A DNA stretch of 64,000 nt, taken from NCBI GenBank assembly GCA_003667245.1, contig RCNN01000103.1, positions 1 to 64,000 of the forward strand. The letters are read 5' to 3'. Every line of letters begins with the position of its first letter. Within the stretch, counting starts at the first letter, position 1. A program made the position numbers and the translations under genes. This DNA comes from Heterostelium multicystogenum. Its lineage: Eukaryota; Evosea; Eumycetozoa; Acytosteliales; Acytosteliaceae. Shown in pieces: positions 44,284 to 56,700 of this stretch. The notes under the pieces were generated by a model. It ran no database searches, was not told the DNA's origin, and saw only the letters and a list, made by a program, of their open reading frames with translations.

Positions 44284-46566
44284 TTGCGAAGAAGAAATCA
44301 TCAATATTTTCATATATACACCAAATCAGAAACAGATCAATTTTCCCGTTTAAAGTCATGGCGAAAATTATATCAGTGCGTAGTTTTAATTGTATACTTC
44401 AATTTCTTGGTCATTCCGATTTCATTATGTCTACTTTGGCTATTGCTTCCAATTGACACATACACGAGATATGCTGGAACCAGCATGGTCTATTTTGTAT
44501 TTATGTTTTTCACATGGATTTCTTTTTTACGATTTGAATTTACCAGGTATGTTGCAGCTAATGAGCAGGAAGAAGACGATCGCTGGCCAATGGAGACTAA
44601 CCAACTGTAATATTAAATTTCCAATGATACAGGATGTTCAAAGATACAGATTATTATTTTTTATTTGATTTTTATAGGCATTGCGATTGGTTGGCTAAAT
44701 GTGGTCACCAAATTGAATGTGGAAAACAATCGTATGTCCTATTCGTTCATTGATGCCATTGCGTGGTTGCTCAGCTCTCTGTGCTATTTCGTGCATATTC
44801 TAGTGCATAAAGTCAAGAAGCAGTACTACTACCAGGATGACAACCGTCATGGATGGCTATGGAATCAAGAGAAGAAAGAGACGTTCGAAGCCATGGACGA
44901 AGAGACTTTCAAAGATCTTCTGCTACTACAAGAGAATCGATATGGATGAAGAGGATCAGCGTAAACAGATGTTTGAATCACAGCTCGAGGCACACCCACA
45001 GCATCCAACCAACACCACCAACAATATCCAGTATCTCAAGAGTTCCGCCGAGTTTAAACTCGGTCACCACAGCAACAGCAATAGCAACGCAGGTAGTTTT
45101 GAATGTTAGTCAGAATGGAAGTCAGAAGAGCTCTCCTCCTTCGTCATTGACAAACTCAAAGGACAACAATAATATAGATGAAAACAATAATAACAACAAC
45201 AACAACAACAGAAATAGTGGAGAGAATACACAGACTGTAAACGAAGATGGAACTGTCACTATCTCCACGGTCGTAGCAAACCCCAATGACAATAGTCTTG
45301 AGCACAAGATTGAAGAGGTTTGGGCCAGGATGACACAGCCATCGAGATGACCACAACAAAGAAAGATAAATCTCAAAAGAACACAGTCCAGTACTTTAAG
45401 AAGACTGCTCCCAAGGATGACGGTTCCATCGGTGGAGACGTGTCGATGCGTGCCACTAACACCAAGAGTCTGAAATTATCACCATCGGTCCTCTTTGACT
45501 TGATGCCAAAGCACGAGCTTTCCTATCGTAATTTCATTGTCGTATGTCTCTACCAACTGTTTGTCATTGGAACCTGGTTCTGGCTCCACAACTTTACAAC
45601 ATTGATTTTCGACAACGATCTCTTCGGTACACCATTCCTGGCGTTGGTATCGATCGTCGTATTCCACTTGAGTGTCTTCTTCTCAGTGGTATATCCAATG
45701 CCCTGAATCGTTTCCTCAAGCCAAAGGAAATCAAAATACTTTACATTCTTCCAATTCCCAATGATGTTTTTTCCTTTACTATCGTAACCTTTTCTTGAGT
45801 ATCAACAGTAAGTTATAATCAAAATCAAAATCAATAGCTAAGGAACCAGATCGATCAGTTCGCTAATCAACATTGATCATTATATAGCATGGGGAATTAC
45901 AGTTTTAGTTAGTTTTGCATTGTTTGCTTTCGATATCTTTTACTATCTTTTGCATATGACCAAGAGATATTGGTTCTTCAGACACCAAGGTTTGATCGAT
46001 ATCTTCGACAGACATCCAGACTCAAAGATGTGTAGATTGCTGAGAAACACTCTGGAGGACCAGAATCCATCGTATGACCAGCATGTGCGTGATCTCTCAG
46101 TGGAGTACTACTACGACAAGATGGCAGAGTACGTTAGTATCATCACGATGGTAGTGTTCCTCTCGTTGATTCGTGCCCTCAAATACAAGATTGAGTTCTA
46201 CCCAAGATTCTTCAACCTCTCAGAGCACGACTTTGAGCAGCTGCTCTGGCGTTATCTCTATCTGCTGCTCTTTGAAGTCACCTACGATCTCTTGATCCGA
46301 TTCCTCTGTCGACGTATGTTGAAGATCGACATCTCCAACCGTGGTCGTAACGAAACCATCTCCCATTTCACAACTAGATTCATCTTTACTCTATTCTTCT
46401 CTACAATCTCATGGATATCTATCATACCCAGATCGTTTATCTTGTCTAATTCGACACGCCTCACCCTCATCAACCTCCAATCAATAAATATCAATTCATT
46501 TTCGGTAAGAATGATAAATTTAATATGAAAGTCCCACTCGTTCAAAGATCAATCTTACAATCATAG
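44284..46566 (+). CDS. Multi-pass membrane protein, unknown family, frame-broken
   Basis: The first supported coding segment starts near 44284 (RRRNHQYFHIYTKSETDQFS) with two hydrophobic segments (LIVYFNFLVIPISLCLLWLL; VYFVFMFFTWISFLRF). After an intron near 44567-44676 follow IGIAIGWLNVV and FIDAIAWLLSSLCYFVHILV. A long hydrophilic loop with HPQHPTNTTNNIQYL, poly-Asn and TVNEDGTVTISTVV comes next. Then more helices (FIVVCLYQLFVIGTWFWL; LALVSIVVFHLSVFFSVV), an intron near 45800-45885, ITVLVSFALFAFDIFYYLLH, IITMVVFLSLIRAL, LLLFEVTYDLLIRF and FIFTLFFSTISWISIIP. It ends KVPLVQRSILQS at 46564-46566. At least eight membrane segments. No start ATG was found and no family motif recognised. Breaks lie near 44945, 45105, 45350, 45705 and 46490. 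Confidence 0.7.
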
Positions 46567-46859
46567 GATTGTGAGTAAAACTTAGTGTAGACCTCACGCG
46601 CCCTTAGTTGTGTGTGTTTTTTTTAAAATTAATACCAAAGAAGTATGGACCGTCAGGTGATTTTCTAGTCGACAAGATCAACTCTTATTAAAATTTTTTT
46701 AATCCATTTTTACATTATGGCAAATCAGATATTTCCGAAAAAATCTGATTTATTTATCTTTTCATTTTCAAAAAGCTTTGATTTTTAGTTTACGATACCA
46801 GTTGATGGTTCCAAGTGAATTCATTCATTGAATCGTATTCGTTTGATCATATCGAAACC

Positions 46860-49800
46860 ATGATTAAGATAATAATTTTAGTATCTAGTATAATTCTGTT
46901 TTTAAAGATACAATCAGTTCATTCACAAAATGTGTATAATTATTTTCCTGACAATCAACATTATTATGAATTTATAACTGTACCAACAAACTATACAAAT
47001 GCTATATCAAAATGTTCTGCAAAATCATATAATGGCTCTAATGGGTAAATAAAGTTCGTCAATCGTCCATCACTTGTGATTTATCTGACATGTAAACCAT
47101 CATTTTTAGATATTTAGCTACAATTACACCTATCAAGAGCATTTGTTCCTATCCCAACTTAGGTTTGAATATTGGAATGGAACATTAGATTATTGGATTT
47201 CCGGCTCCAATAAAGATCATGATCAAGGTTATTATTATTATTCTTCAGGTCCAGAAAAAAAGTGAGGTGATGTATAATGTATATGAAGATTCTGTAAGTT
47301 AAACTACTTCCAAAATCAAGCTTTAAAAACACTAATCTATGTATTGAAATATATTTGAAAGAGTGATTATTTTACAAATTGGGCACCAGGTTATCCTAGT
47401 ATGAAGGGCAATAGGGAGTGTACTCGGAGTAGCTTTCTTACCGGTATGTGGTGGAATGACTATTGTACCAATGATTATTTTTACATTTGTGAATATGGAG
47501 GTCTGGAAGGTATGTTATTTTAACTGGATATTTTCAATTAAACTAACTTCAATGGTGAAAAGTACCTTTTATTCCACCTGTACAAGTCGGTAGTCCTATT
47601 ATGGAAGTTACCAATGTGTTAAACTGGAATATATCTCAAGATAGTTACAAAATGATAATGTTACATATAAATCAGAGGGGCAGACTTGAATATGGAAATC
47701 TATCGGGAATATTTCTAACAAATAGTTCCTTCTTCTGTATTTTGAATGGGTTTCTAACTGGAAGATTTAATGTAACTATGAAAATGCAAAAATTTGTCAT
47801 ATGATACTGTGTTTCAATATGCTGTCCCTCGTGTTTCCATTGTAAATCCAGTTTTTTACTAAAGGCGATACACTTACCCTTTCTGGATACAACTTTGGTA
47901 ATAATATTAGTTTGATTAATGTATGGATTAAAAACTTCAGTAACCCATGTAACAATGTCAGATTTGGTGCCACAAACTTAGTTTTAATATGTAGTTTGAG
48001 TTGAAAACGTAGTCCCAGGATATTATTCAATTATAATGGAAGTAGATGGTGTATTTTCGATAAAAAACAAGCCAGCTTTTGGTAAGAACAAAAAGATATT
48101 CTATTGATCGTCAGAAGATTAGATTGTATATTAATTTTTAGTAGTCTTCCAGGATAAGTTGTTAAGTTGTTTCCAGATTCAAACTGACATTTTTGGATAC
48201 CTGAGATTCTTTCCTCAAGTCAAAACTGATGGAATGTATGCAGTACAAACCTATGTCAACTCCAAAAGAATATTCAGATATGATTCACAAAATGTGTGTT
48301 TTTGATCAGCCAAATCTGCCTTTATACGGAGCACCAATTGAGTACAATCTTACAAAGGGTATGCCTCTACTATCTAAGAATATCAGGAAGAGGAAAAAAT
48401 TAACTTATTTTGATCAAAATAGGATATTGGCAACAATATACTTTAAAAGGTGAAACTCCTGGTCACAAATCTTTCCCTACGATTCCAGAGGAGCCGTCCC
48501 AACTCCAACTGTAGGAGCACCAGTCTGTTAATTATACATTGTATAATGATACCTACATCGATTTTATATTTGAACCTGGTGTAATTGTAGAATATCGATC
48601 TGTTGGTTTGTATTCAATTATTTTTTCAATTTATTGATAGTACTTTTACTGAATAGTTTATCCTCTATGTTCTAGCTCCTCAGCTAATAATTCCTTCCAA
48701 CTTAACTCTTAAAACTACTGGACAAATGATCACTGTCAATACCAATCAATTTGGGAATTCAATGTGGCCGATCTACTTTGAGTTTAAAGGACAAAAATAC
48801 AGTTCAATTTCCAAGTCAAATCCTGCTTATGTTGAAATTAACGTGCCTCCATCCACTGGAAAAGGTCCATTCCCTTTATCAATCTCAACCATAACTCACT
48901 CTGGTGATATCTTAACATCTAATAATATTTTTGTTGGATTTGTCAAACCTTCCATTTTCTCTGTCAGACCTCTTATTGACAATACTCATATTGAGATAAA
49001 GGGATCATCCTTTGGCAATAATATATCTGTCATATCTTTTAGTAGTATATGCACCAACGCTAGCTTTGTTTCCGAGCAAACCATTATCGTATGCAAATAT
49101 CAAGGTTATGGACTGAATCTCCCTTTTATTCTTATAGTTGATGGACAAGATTCAAATACAATTGTTTTCAGTTTCAAAAGACCAATTATCTCCTCTTATG
49201 TTCCACTATCATCTCAAGGAGGTTGGTTGACCATAACTGGAAAGTATTTGATGAATGATTCATTAGACACCAGTATTACAGTCGGTGAACAAAACTGCCA
49301 ACAAATATACATCATTACTCCTAATGAAATGCTCAGGTGCTATCTTGGACCATTACCATTGACATCAACAGTTTCTTCATTCTTGCTCAACATATCAATC
49401 AGTAATGTGTCAATGGAAAGTCCATTTTATTTCAAATATTCCGCACCTCAAGTACATTCAATAACACCAGGATATCGAAACCGAACTACCCTCCTTACAA
49501 TTACTGGTTCATTCTTTTCTGACTATGAGCTTAGTATCTTGATTGGTGGCGAGAGGTGTTATGAAGCAACCATCGAATCAGATTCATTGATAACATGCCT
49601 CTTTAATGGCACAGCTCAGGAGATAAATGGACAATTCTCTTTGTATGTAAATGTCACCAACTTAATTTTATCTGGAGGAGGATATCTTTTCTATTATATC
49701 AATGAAAGTGACGTTTGTCCAAAGATTAGCAATAAGGAATGTGCTGGAAATGGTGAATGTATTCAGGGCAGATGCCAATGCTTTGATGGCTGGACAACAG

Positions 49801-50654
49801 GTGATTGTAGTGTTCCTGGAACACCAGGAAATCCACCTATTATCAACAATGGAACCATCATCAACCCATCATTTATTAACTTTACCAATTCATTTACTTA
49901 TCTACGTGAACTGAATGAGTTCGCAGACACAGTTAGAGTGTTAGATCTTTCAACGATCCATTGGAAAAATGAAAGTGATCTTCTTGTAGGCACATTCGAC
50001 AATGACAATGTTACTATATCAATCAGAGTCCTGTTATTTACAACTCCAACTTCCATTCAGTTTGCCGGAGAAAGCATGTACATGCAATCAAACTCTGTTA
50101 AATATACAATTAACATCAGCAACTGGCAATTCAAAGAGAGTCTAAACACTCTAGAGCTGATTTTCCAAACAAAAGTCTTTGGAAACGAAAAAGATGAATG
50201 TGGAAACCTAATTCCAATCTATTCAAACACATCGACCAATTCCGAGAGCTACCAAGTCGTATCGAAATCCGACATTCTTAATGTAAACTTTGCTAAGCAT
50301 TTCTATAGCGATGGTCGTATTATGAAATCGAATTTCAAGGTTTTGGGCAATAATGACCCTCTTGTTGCTGCAGGTGCTGCCGACAAAGCCAACGAGAGCT
50401 ATATCTACACTCTTGCCATCCAAATTCCACTATTTACCAGGTCCATTATCATTGATCCAAGTATCAGTTCACTCATCATACCCACAGACAGTAATGAATG
50501 TCAAAGCTCTTCATCATCCAAATGGAAAGTCATCGTAATAAGTGTGTTATGCACGGTCCTCGGAACAGCCATTCTCATCGGAGCAGCAGTTTTCATTTAC
50601 AAGAAAGTTCTCTTCAAAAGCAGAAACTCGGAAGATGGAAATAAAGTTAAATAA
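46860..50654 (+). CDS. C-type lectin/IPT-TIG/EGF receptor-like membrane protein
   Basis: The start at 46860 opens a signal peptide (MIKIIILVSSIILFLKIQSV). A C-type lectin domain follows (YEFITVPTNYTNAISKCSAK, YWISGSNKDHDQGYYYYSSG, CTRSSFLTGMWWNDYC, YICEYGG; about 46930-47520) with introns near 47047-47109 and 47270-47360. Then come about five IPT/TIG repeats, such as KPSIFSVRPLIDNTHIEIKG, RPIISSYVPLSSQGGWLTIT and APQVHSITPGYR. An EGF-like unit follows (CAGNGECIQGRCQCFDGW), then a post-EGF domain with IQFAGESMYMQSNSVKYTIN and NWQFKESLNTLELIF. The transmembrane helix is VIVISVLCTVLGTAILIGAA with a short basic tail. The last 1.9 kb is intact; 47100-48720 is broken repeatedly. The product is expected at the plasma membrane and many N-X-S/T sites suggest glycosylation. 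Confidence 0.85.
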
Positions 50655-50721
50655 ACGACATTGATGATAGTTAAGAGAATATCATATTTATTATTGTTTA
50701 AATGAAATAACACTAAACGGT

Positions 50722-53700
50722 TTAATAGTTGTTGTTACTATCTTTCTTTAGTTCGCTAAGTCTATTGGAGATGATACGATCTTGCTTATTTCTTTGTATC
50801 TTCTTTCTGATGGTAATGACAGCAATTGCACCTACAATACCTACAAAAGCAGCGACACCAATTACGATACCAGCAATCTGAACGCCTGTAAGCTTCTTCT
50901 TTTCAGTACAGATTGAGCCAGACTTTGATGATGCATCTTTGTCTGATATTAAGAGAGAAAAGTCGGGATCGGCAACTGCTTTGTTTACATAGGGTCTTGG
51001 AGCAATGATCATACCAATCAGGGCTTGATTCTTGCTGTGAGTTACATTCTTGACGGTATCTTCGTTTGAAAGCATGCTACTTCTTGTTGGGATAACGTAG
51101 CCGTCCAACTCTACCTTATCCATGAATCTACCAAATAGTGTTCTGCCATTGACTTGAATGGTAATTGATTGAAGATTCTGGTTGTTGTCGTACTCAGCAG
51201 ATTGGTAGGAACATGATTTGTCGAAAGCATTCAAATCAACTACAATAGTCCTAAAGACAAGCTCTAGTTGATTGTCGTACGAAGTGAATGGATAAGGATT
51301 CAGGAGAGTAGCTGAGTATTTAGTACTACCGGCTGTCATAGTTGAAGTTTGACCAGCAAAAGTTACATCTGTGGCTTGACTGAATAGATCAATGGTTATA
51401 TTAAGAATGGTGTTGGTAGTTCCCAGAGATCTTTGTGCTATATTGATGTCTAGTAACACCTTGCGTGAGATTAAGTAAATCGTAGGTCCAATTTGATAGG
51501 AGATGCTCGGTTAATACAGCACCACGAGACGATAGTTGTCGAAGTGCAACAACATCAACTTGAGTATAGATATTATTGCTATCTGTACCATTGGTTGATG
51601 GTTGTTCTGGATTGGGAGTTACAGGAGTAGATGGATCTACTTTATCTGCGCAATCTGCACCTCCAAATCCATTATTGCATACACATCTCAAAAGAGTTGC
51701 ATTACAGTAACCATTACCATTGCATGCTGGTGTACCAGGACAATATTTAACAGAACCTGAAGAGGTAGTTTGTGAACCTGTTGTAGTCACTGGAATAGAA
51801 GAGCCTGAAAGTGTGGTTGGACTAGGTGAGAATGTAGTTGAACCTGGGACAGATGTAGTTGATGGTGCCCCAGAAGTTGTAGTACCAGTTGTTGAAGTTC
51901 CAGTAGTAGTTGTTCCAGTAGTAGTTGTTCCAGTGGTTGTTGTTCCAGTGGTAGTTGTATCAGTGGTTGTTGTAACAGTGGTTGTTGTTCCAGTAGTTGA
52001 AGTTCCAGTAGTTCCAGTTGTAGTTGAAGTTCCAGTTGTTGTATCAGCGGTTCCAGATCCCGAATCTGTAGTTGTACCAGTAGTTGATGGTGTAGACGAA
52101 CTTTGGTTTACTTTGACATATGCAGAGAATGTAGGATCAAAAGATATTGTTTGCTCAAACATTGGAATGTTTGACTGAGATCATAGTTCTCAATCTTCCA
52201 TTAATGGTTGGCCAAATTGGGTCAGATAAAGCTACCTTCTGTACGGACAACATGGACCAAATATCATCATGGACCATTCTGCTTGTAAATCTACCAGTGA
52301 ATACAATGTCTTTGTTCTCCAAATCATAGGATAGGACCTGTGGTGTTAAAGATCCAATCTGTGGAGACTCTATGTAAGTAAGATTGGTGTCGGATTGATA
52401 TTGAGTCTTGATTTGGACTTGAGCTGGTGCCTCAGACAAATAGATAACTTGTAAAGTGTTTGAAGGTGAAGCAAATGGCCAACGATTAATTGTAACGGTT
52501 TGCTTGAATGAATGAGAGTCAGCTGAAACATGTTCACCAGCGAATTCGAATACTGCACCATACTTCAACTTGTAGGTTTTGACAGTAATGGAGAAGTCTG
52601 TTCCCAAATCTGAACTGGTTCCAGTTGATGTGAAGATGGTGTATGATCCGAGCTCCTCAGGTTGTTGGGCTACCCAAGTGAGTTGATCCACTGGAATTGT
52701 TTGGACATCAAAGTCTCCAGGTCTTTTTTCACGAAGGAAAGCTATACCGGCTGAATATGTTTCATTGAACAAAGTGTATTGGCCAGCATAATCAGTAACA
52801 TCTGGGAGTGGGACTGTAAGGTTAACATTGACATTACAAAACGATCCAGCGAATCCAATGTTGCATGAGCATAAACCATTGAAGCAAACACCTTGATTGC
52901 TGCAATTGGCATAGCAAGGTAAATCTTCATAGTCGAAAATATCACTTGTTGATGATAGACCATTTGCATAAACAGTTACAGGAATCAAGTCATCTGAGGG
53001 TGGAATCTTGGCATCAAAGTAGCAGCTAATAGTTTCATTTTGTACCACTTCCATCACATTGGTACATGGAGTTGTATCGATATAGATGGAGAGAGGTAAT
53101 CTAAATTCAGTACCGGCAATGGTAATTGTGTTTGGAACTTGATAAAGAGTACTCTTAACAATGGCAGTTGCAGTGGGACCCTTAGAGCTATATCTAGTAG
53201 ATGATGTCAATCCATCGATGGTCACATTGAGCCATGTGCTAGTAAAAGTACCAGCTGGTATCGAGAGTAGAATTTTAGTGTTGGAAATAAAACCATTGAC
53301 AATAAGAGGAGTTGAACCAAGTAGAGCGGATATAACAGTAGAGGTACCATCTTCGCGCTTCTGATTGAAGAATAGACCACTTACAGTGATCTCTCCTCCG
53401 ATAATAGGGACATTGGTAAAAGATCTTATAACTGGTGCAATTTTGACTTGGAAAATATTCGATAGCTGTCCATCAACGGCAACTTGGAATGGACCACTCA
53501 TGGCTGAGGTGGGCAATGAAACACGGAGGCTTAGGTGGTTGGCAAAAGTTGGGATATATGGCGGGAATACTTGGACATATTTAATATTGTTACTGAAACT
53601 ATCACCAATGAGTGTAATAATTTGACCATTTTGTGTGTAGTTTGTGATAGTTGGAGGAAGATAATTAAATGTGTTGATGATGTCAGAGAGACCATCAATG

Positions 53701-56700
53701 TTGACCTCAAGCTTATGATTGATACCAAGACCTACTGGAGAATTGACAATAAGAGTAGTTGGATTATTGGTGTTGGCATAAACTACATCGGCAGATGTGT
53801 TATTTAATGTAAACATTGATAGGGTTGGCTTGATTAACGAGTCTCTGTGGTTGGAGATAGGAACCAGTGATGGTGGCTCTTCCACCAGCAGTTGAGGTTG
53901 GTGTAACACTTGTTAAAATTGGATAGAGTTTAAGCATTATTGTCTCTGATTGCTTGCGATTTCCAACATTATACACAGAAACCAAATTATTCTTGTAGAG
54001 TGGACCAGCTTGGAAGGTGATCATATCATCTTGGAGAGTTAGGAATGGGATAGAGGTGGATCCAAGCATTACATTGATGGCAGTGTTGTTGAAACCAAAG
54101 AGTTTGCCTCTGAGAGTAACAAAGTTAGTCTTTGTGACCTCTACCGATGTTAAGAGTGGAGCACCGTATGTGAAGAGAACTGTTGTAGTTTGCTGGTCAA
54201 TTGAAAGTTTTAGGGGAATATCAGTTCCATTTCCTGGTGGCATATCACATGCTATCATAGTTAGTTTGGCGACGGTGTTTGGTGGAAGCTGTCTAATATT
54301 ATCACAGGTTGTTCCATCTGGGAAAAGCAGTGTTGGTGTTGTCGAGGAATTGTCCATTCTCATAGTATTTAGGAAATTTCCAGAGAGTGTAACTACTCCA
54401 CCTACGTAGTCGCATGAAGAGATTGATGTCACACTTGGTCTGAGGGCGTATTCGATTGAGTTTGATTCTTGCTCATAGATCGATACTGTGAGTAAACCAT
54501 TTACTGCATCCCAAGGAATAATAGATTCAAACTGGGTATGCCAAACCTTGTACAATCCAATGGTGGGATTAGTACCATAGAGTCCAGAGTACTTGGCAAA
54601 CACTCTCGATGTTGGCCATTCACCGAAATTAGATCCATTGACTCTGATCTTGGTATTCTCAATCTGAAGGTAATCCTCAATGGCTGGAGATTGGTATTTT
54701 ACTTTAACAAGATTGGAAATCTTTCGATAATTTCTGAGGTACACTCTGTCATTGACACCAGCAGATTTAATCGACATGAAAACGACATGGGTAAATGATA
54801 TTTCCTGGAATGCGACAGCAGTGCCACCATCATAAGCTACCAGTCCAATATTATTTCCTCGGTTGTCCTTCCATCCAAAGTGTTTTCCAGTCAAAAGTGA
54901 TCAGTCCACCAGATGTTGGCACATCACTCTTAATATCAGTGATATTTGGAATCGTATATATTTCAATGTTGTTTGATTGCAGACCATCGACAGATACATT
55001 TTGGAATCCATCTACCATATCTTCAGGAGCTTGGAAATATGAATATTGGTAAACTGAATCTCCCCAAACATTCCAGGCACTAACCAGTGTTGTATCTGTT
55101 GGGTAGCCAGTGGAAGCCATCAATGTGATAAGTCCCGGCTCAGTACCAAGGTTAGTTCCACGAATGACAAGAGTATCGTTCATTGGATAGAAGACAAAGC
55201 CATAGATCTGAGGAGAAATGTAACTAAAGTCTGCGGTTATTGTGATATTGGAACCAATATTAACTTTTAGATCGTAAACTCCAGTTCCGTTGAATACTTG
55301 ACAGGTTATCAGTGTGTTAATCAAACGGATAGTTGGGTTGCTACATAATCTTCCACCGATGGTAACATTAAAGGGCATCTGCACACCATTGCTATCCATG
55401 GTGTTGAAGAAAAGACCATTGATGGAGACAAGGGCCACCAAAAACGGTTACTTTTGATACTTTCTCAATGTAGGGTGTCAAGTTCAACACGAGTTGATTC
55501 GAAGCCTGATCATCTACGTTCAACTTGATGTAGCCGTTTTGAGTACTTGTTGGGATTGTTACGATAGCCGATGCTTGATTCGATGACACACTGCTGGCAG
55601 TATAGATTAGACCATTGATTTCTACTTTAATCTTTGAAGCATCTGGACCAAAGTTTTTTACCATAGACTGTCAAAGATGTTTTGTATTGACTGTAGCCAG
55701 TTAAGGTTGGTGCAGGGAATGAAAGGTATAAGAAGTTAGAATACTTTCCATCGATGTTGACAATAAGGGCAGTTGATTTTCCAGAAGCAGGAGGTGATAA
55801 GCATGTGATATAAGTGTAGTTAACGTCATAGTGGAACATTGGATTGGAACACTGTCTGCCTCCAATAGTAACTGTTGTTGAGGTTTGACTGTTATCAGTA
55901 CGATATCTTGTCAAATAAATACCAGTGATATTTATCTGTTGACTGTCTGTTGATAGCATTATTTGTGGAGTTACTGATATCAATAATGGTTGGAAAACAT
56001 AGGCGAATCTTGAAGATAATCCACCAACAGATACTGTTACATAACCATTTTGAGAATATACAGGGATGGTCGCTACCAATAGTTGCAAAGGTTCGGTGAG
56101 ATACAACTCTGGTGTAATATTGAATGGAACGAAGATAGATGGCGCTACATTGCTAGTACCAAAGCTTGTACCGTAGATTGAGATTGTATTTTGTTGTGTA
56201 ACGATGGATTGGATTTGTGGTGGAAGGTATGAGAAGGATCCGTTGATCATGGTAGAGCCAGCCTTAAGATAGAGAATATGATTAGCTCCTACTCCAGGTG
56301 GAATAATGCATGAAAGAATGTAACCATCTAGGAGAATGATTGTATTGGAACACTTGTTATCTGGTGTATCTAGGTAAATGTCAATGAGATTTGTATCATT
56401 ACCAAAACTAAATCCATGGATTGTAACTAGACCTCCCAGTGTGGTCGTAGGAGTAATACTCACAATGGTGGGAGGTTTGTAGGTAACGGTCAGACCAGAG
56501 AAAACTAGTTTTTCAATCTTGATGGTGAGGTTCAATGTTTGGTTGATACCAGGCGGAATAGGGATACCAAGATTCATAGTATCAATCACTGTGATAGAGG
56601 AATTTTGGAGGACGTTGTTTAAATAGTACGAACGCTTTGTATATTTGAATCCAACTGATCCAGATAACAAAGGGACAATAACCATACCACCATTGGCATC

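Noticed and set aside
44284..46566. Identification as Atg9
   Set aside because: Helix number and a large loop were suggestive, but no Atg9 core motifs could be found.
51720..52178. Plus-strand Val/Pro-rich 152-codon frame
   Set aside because: It is the reverse of the Thr/Gly stalk repeats of the receptor gene.
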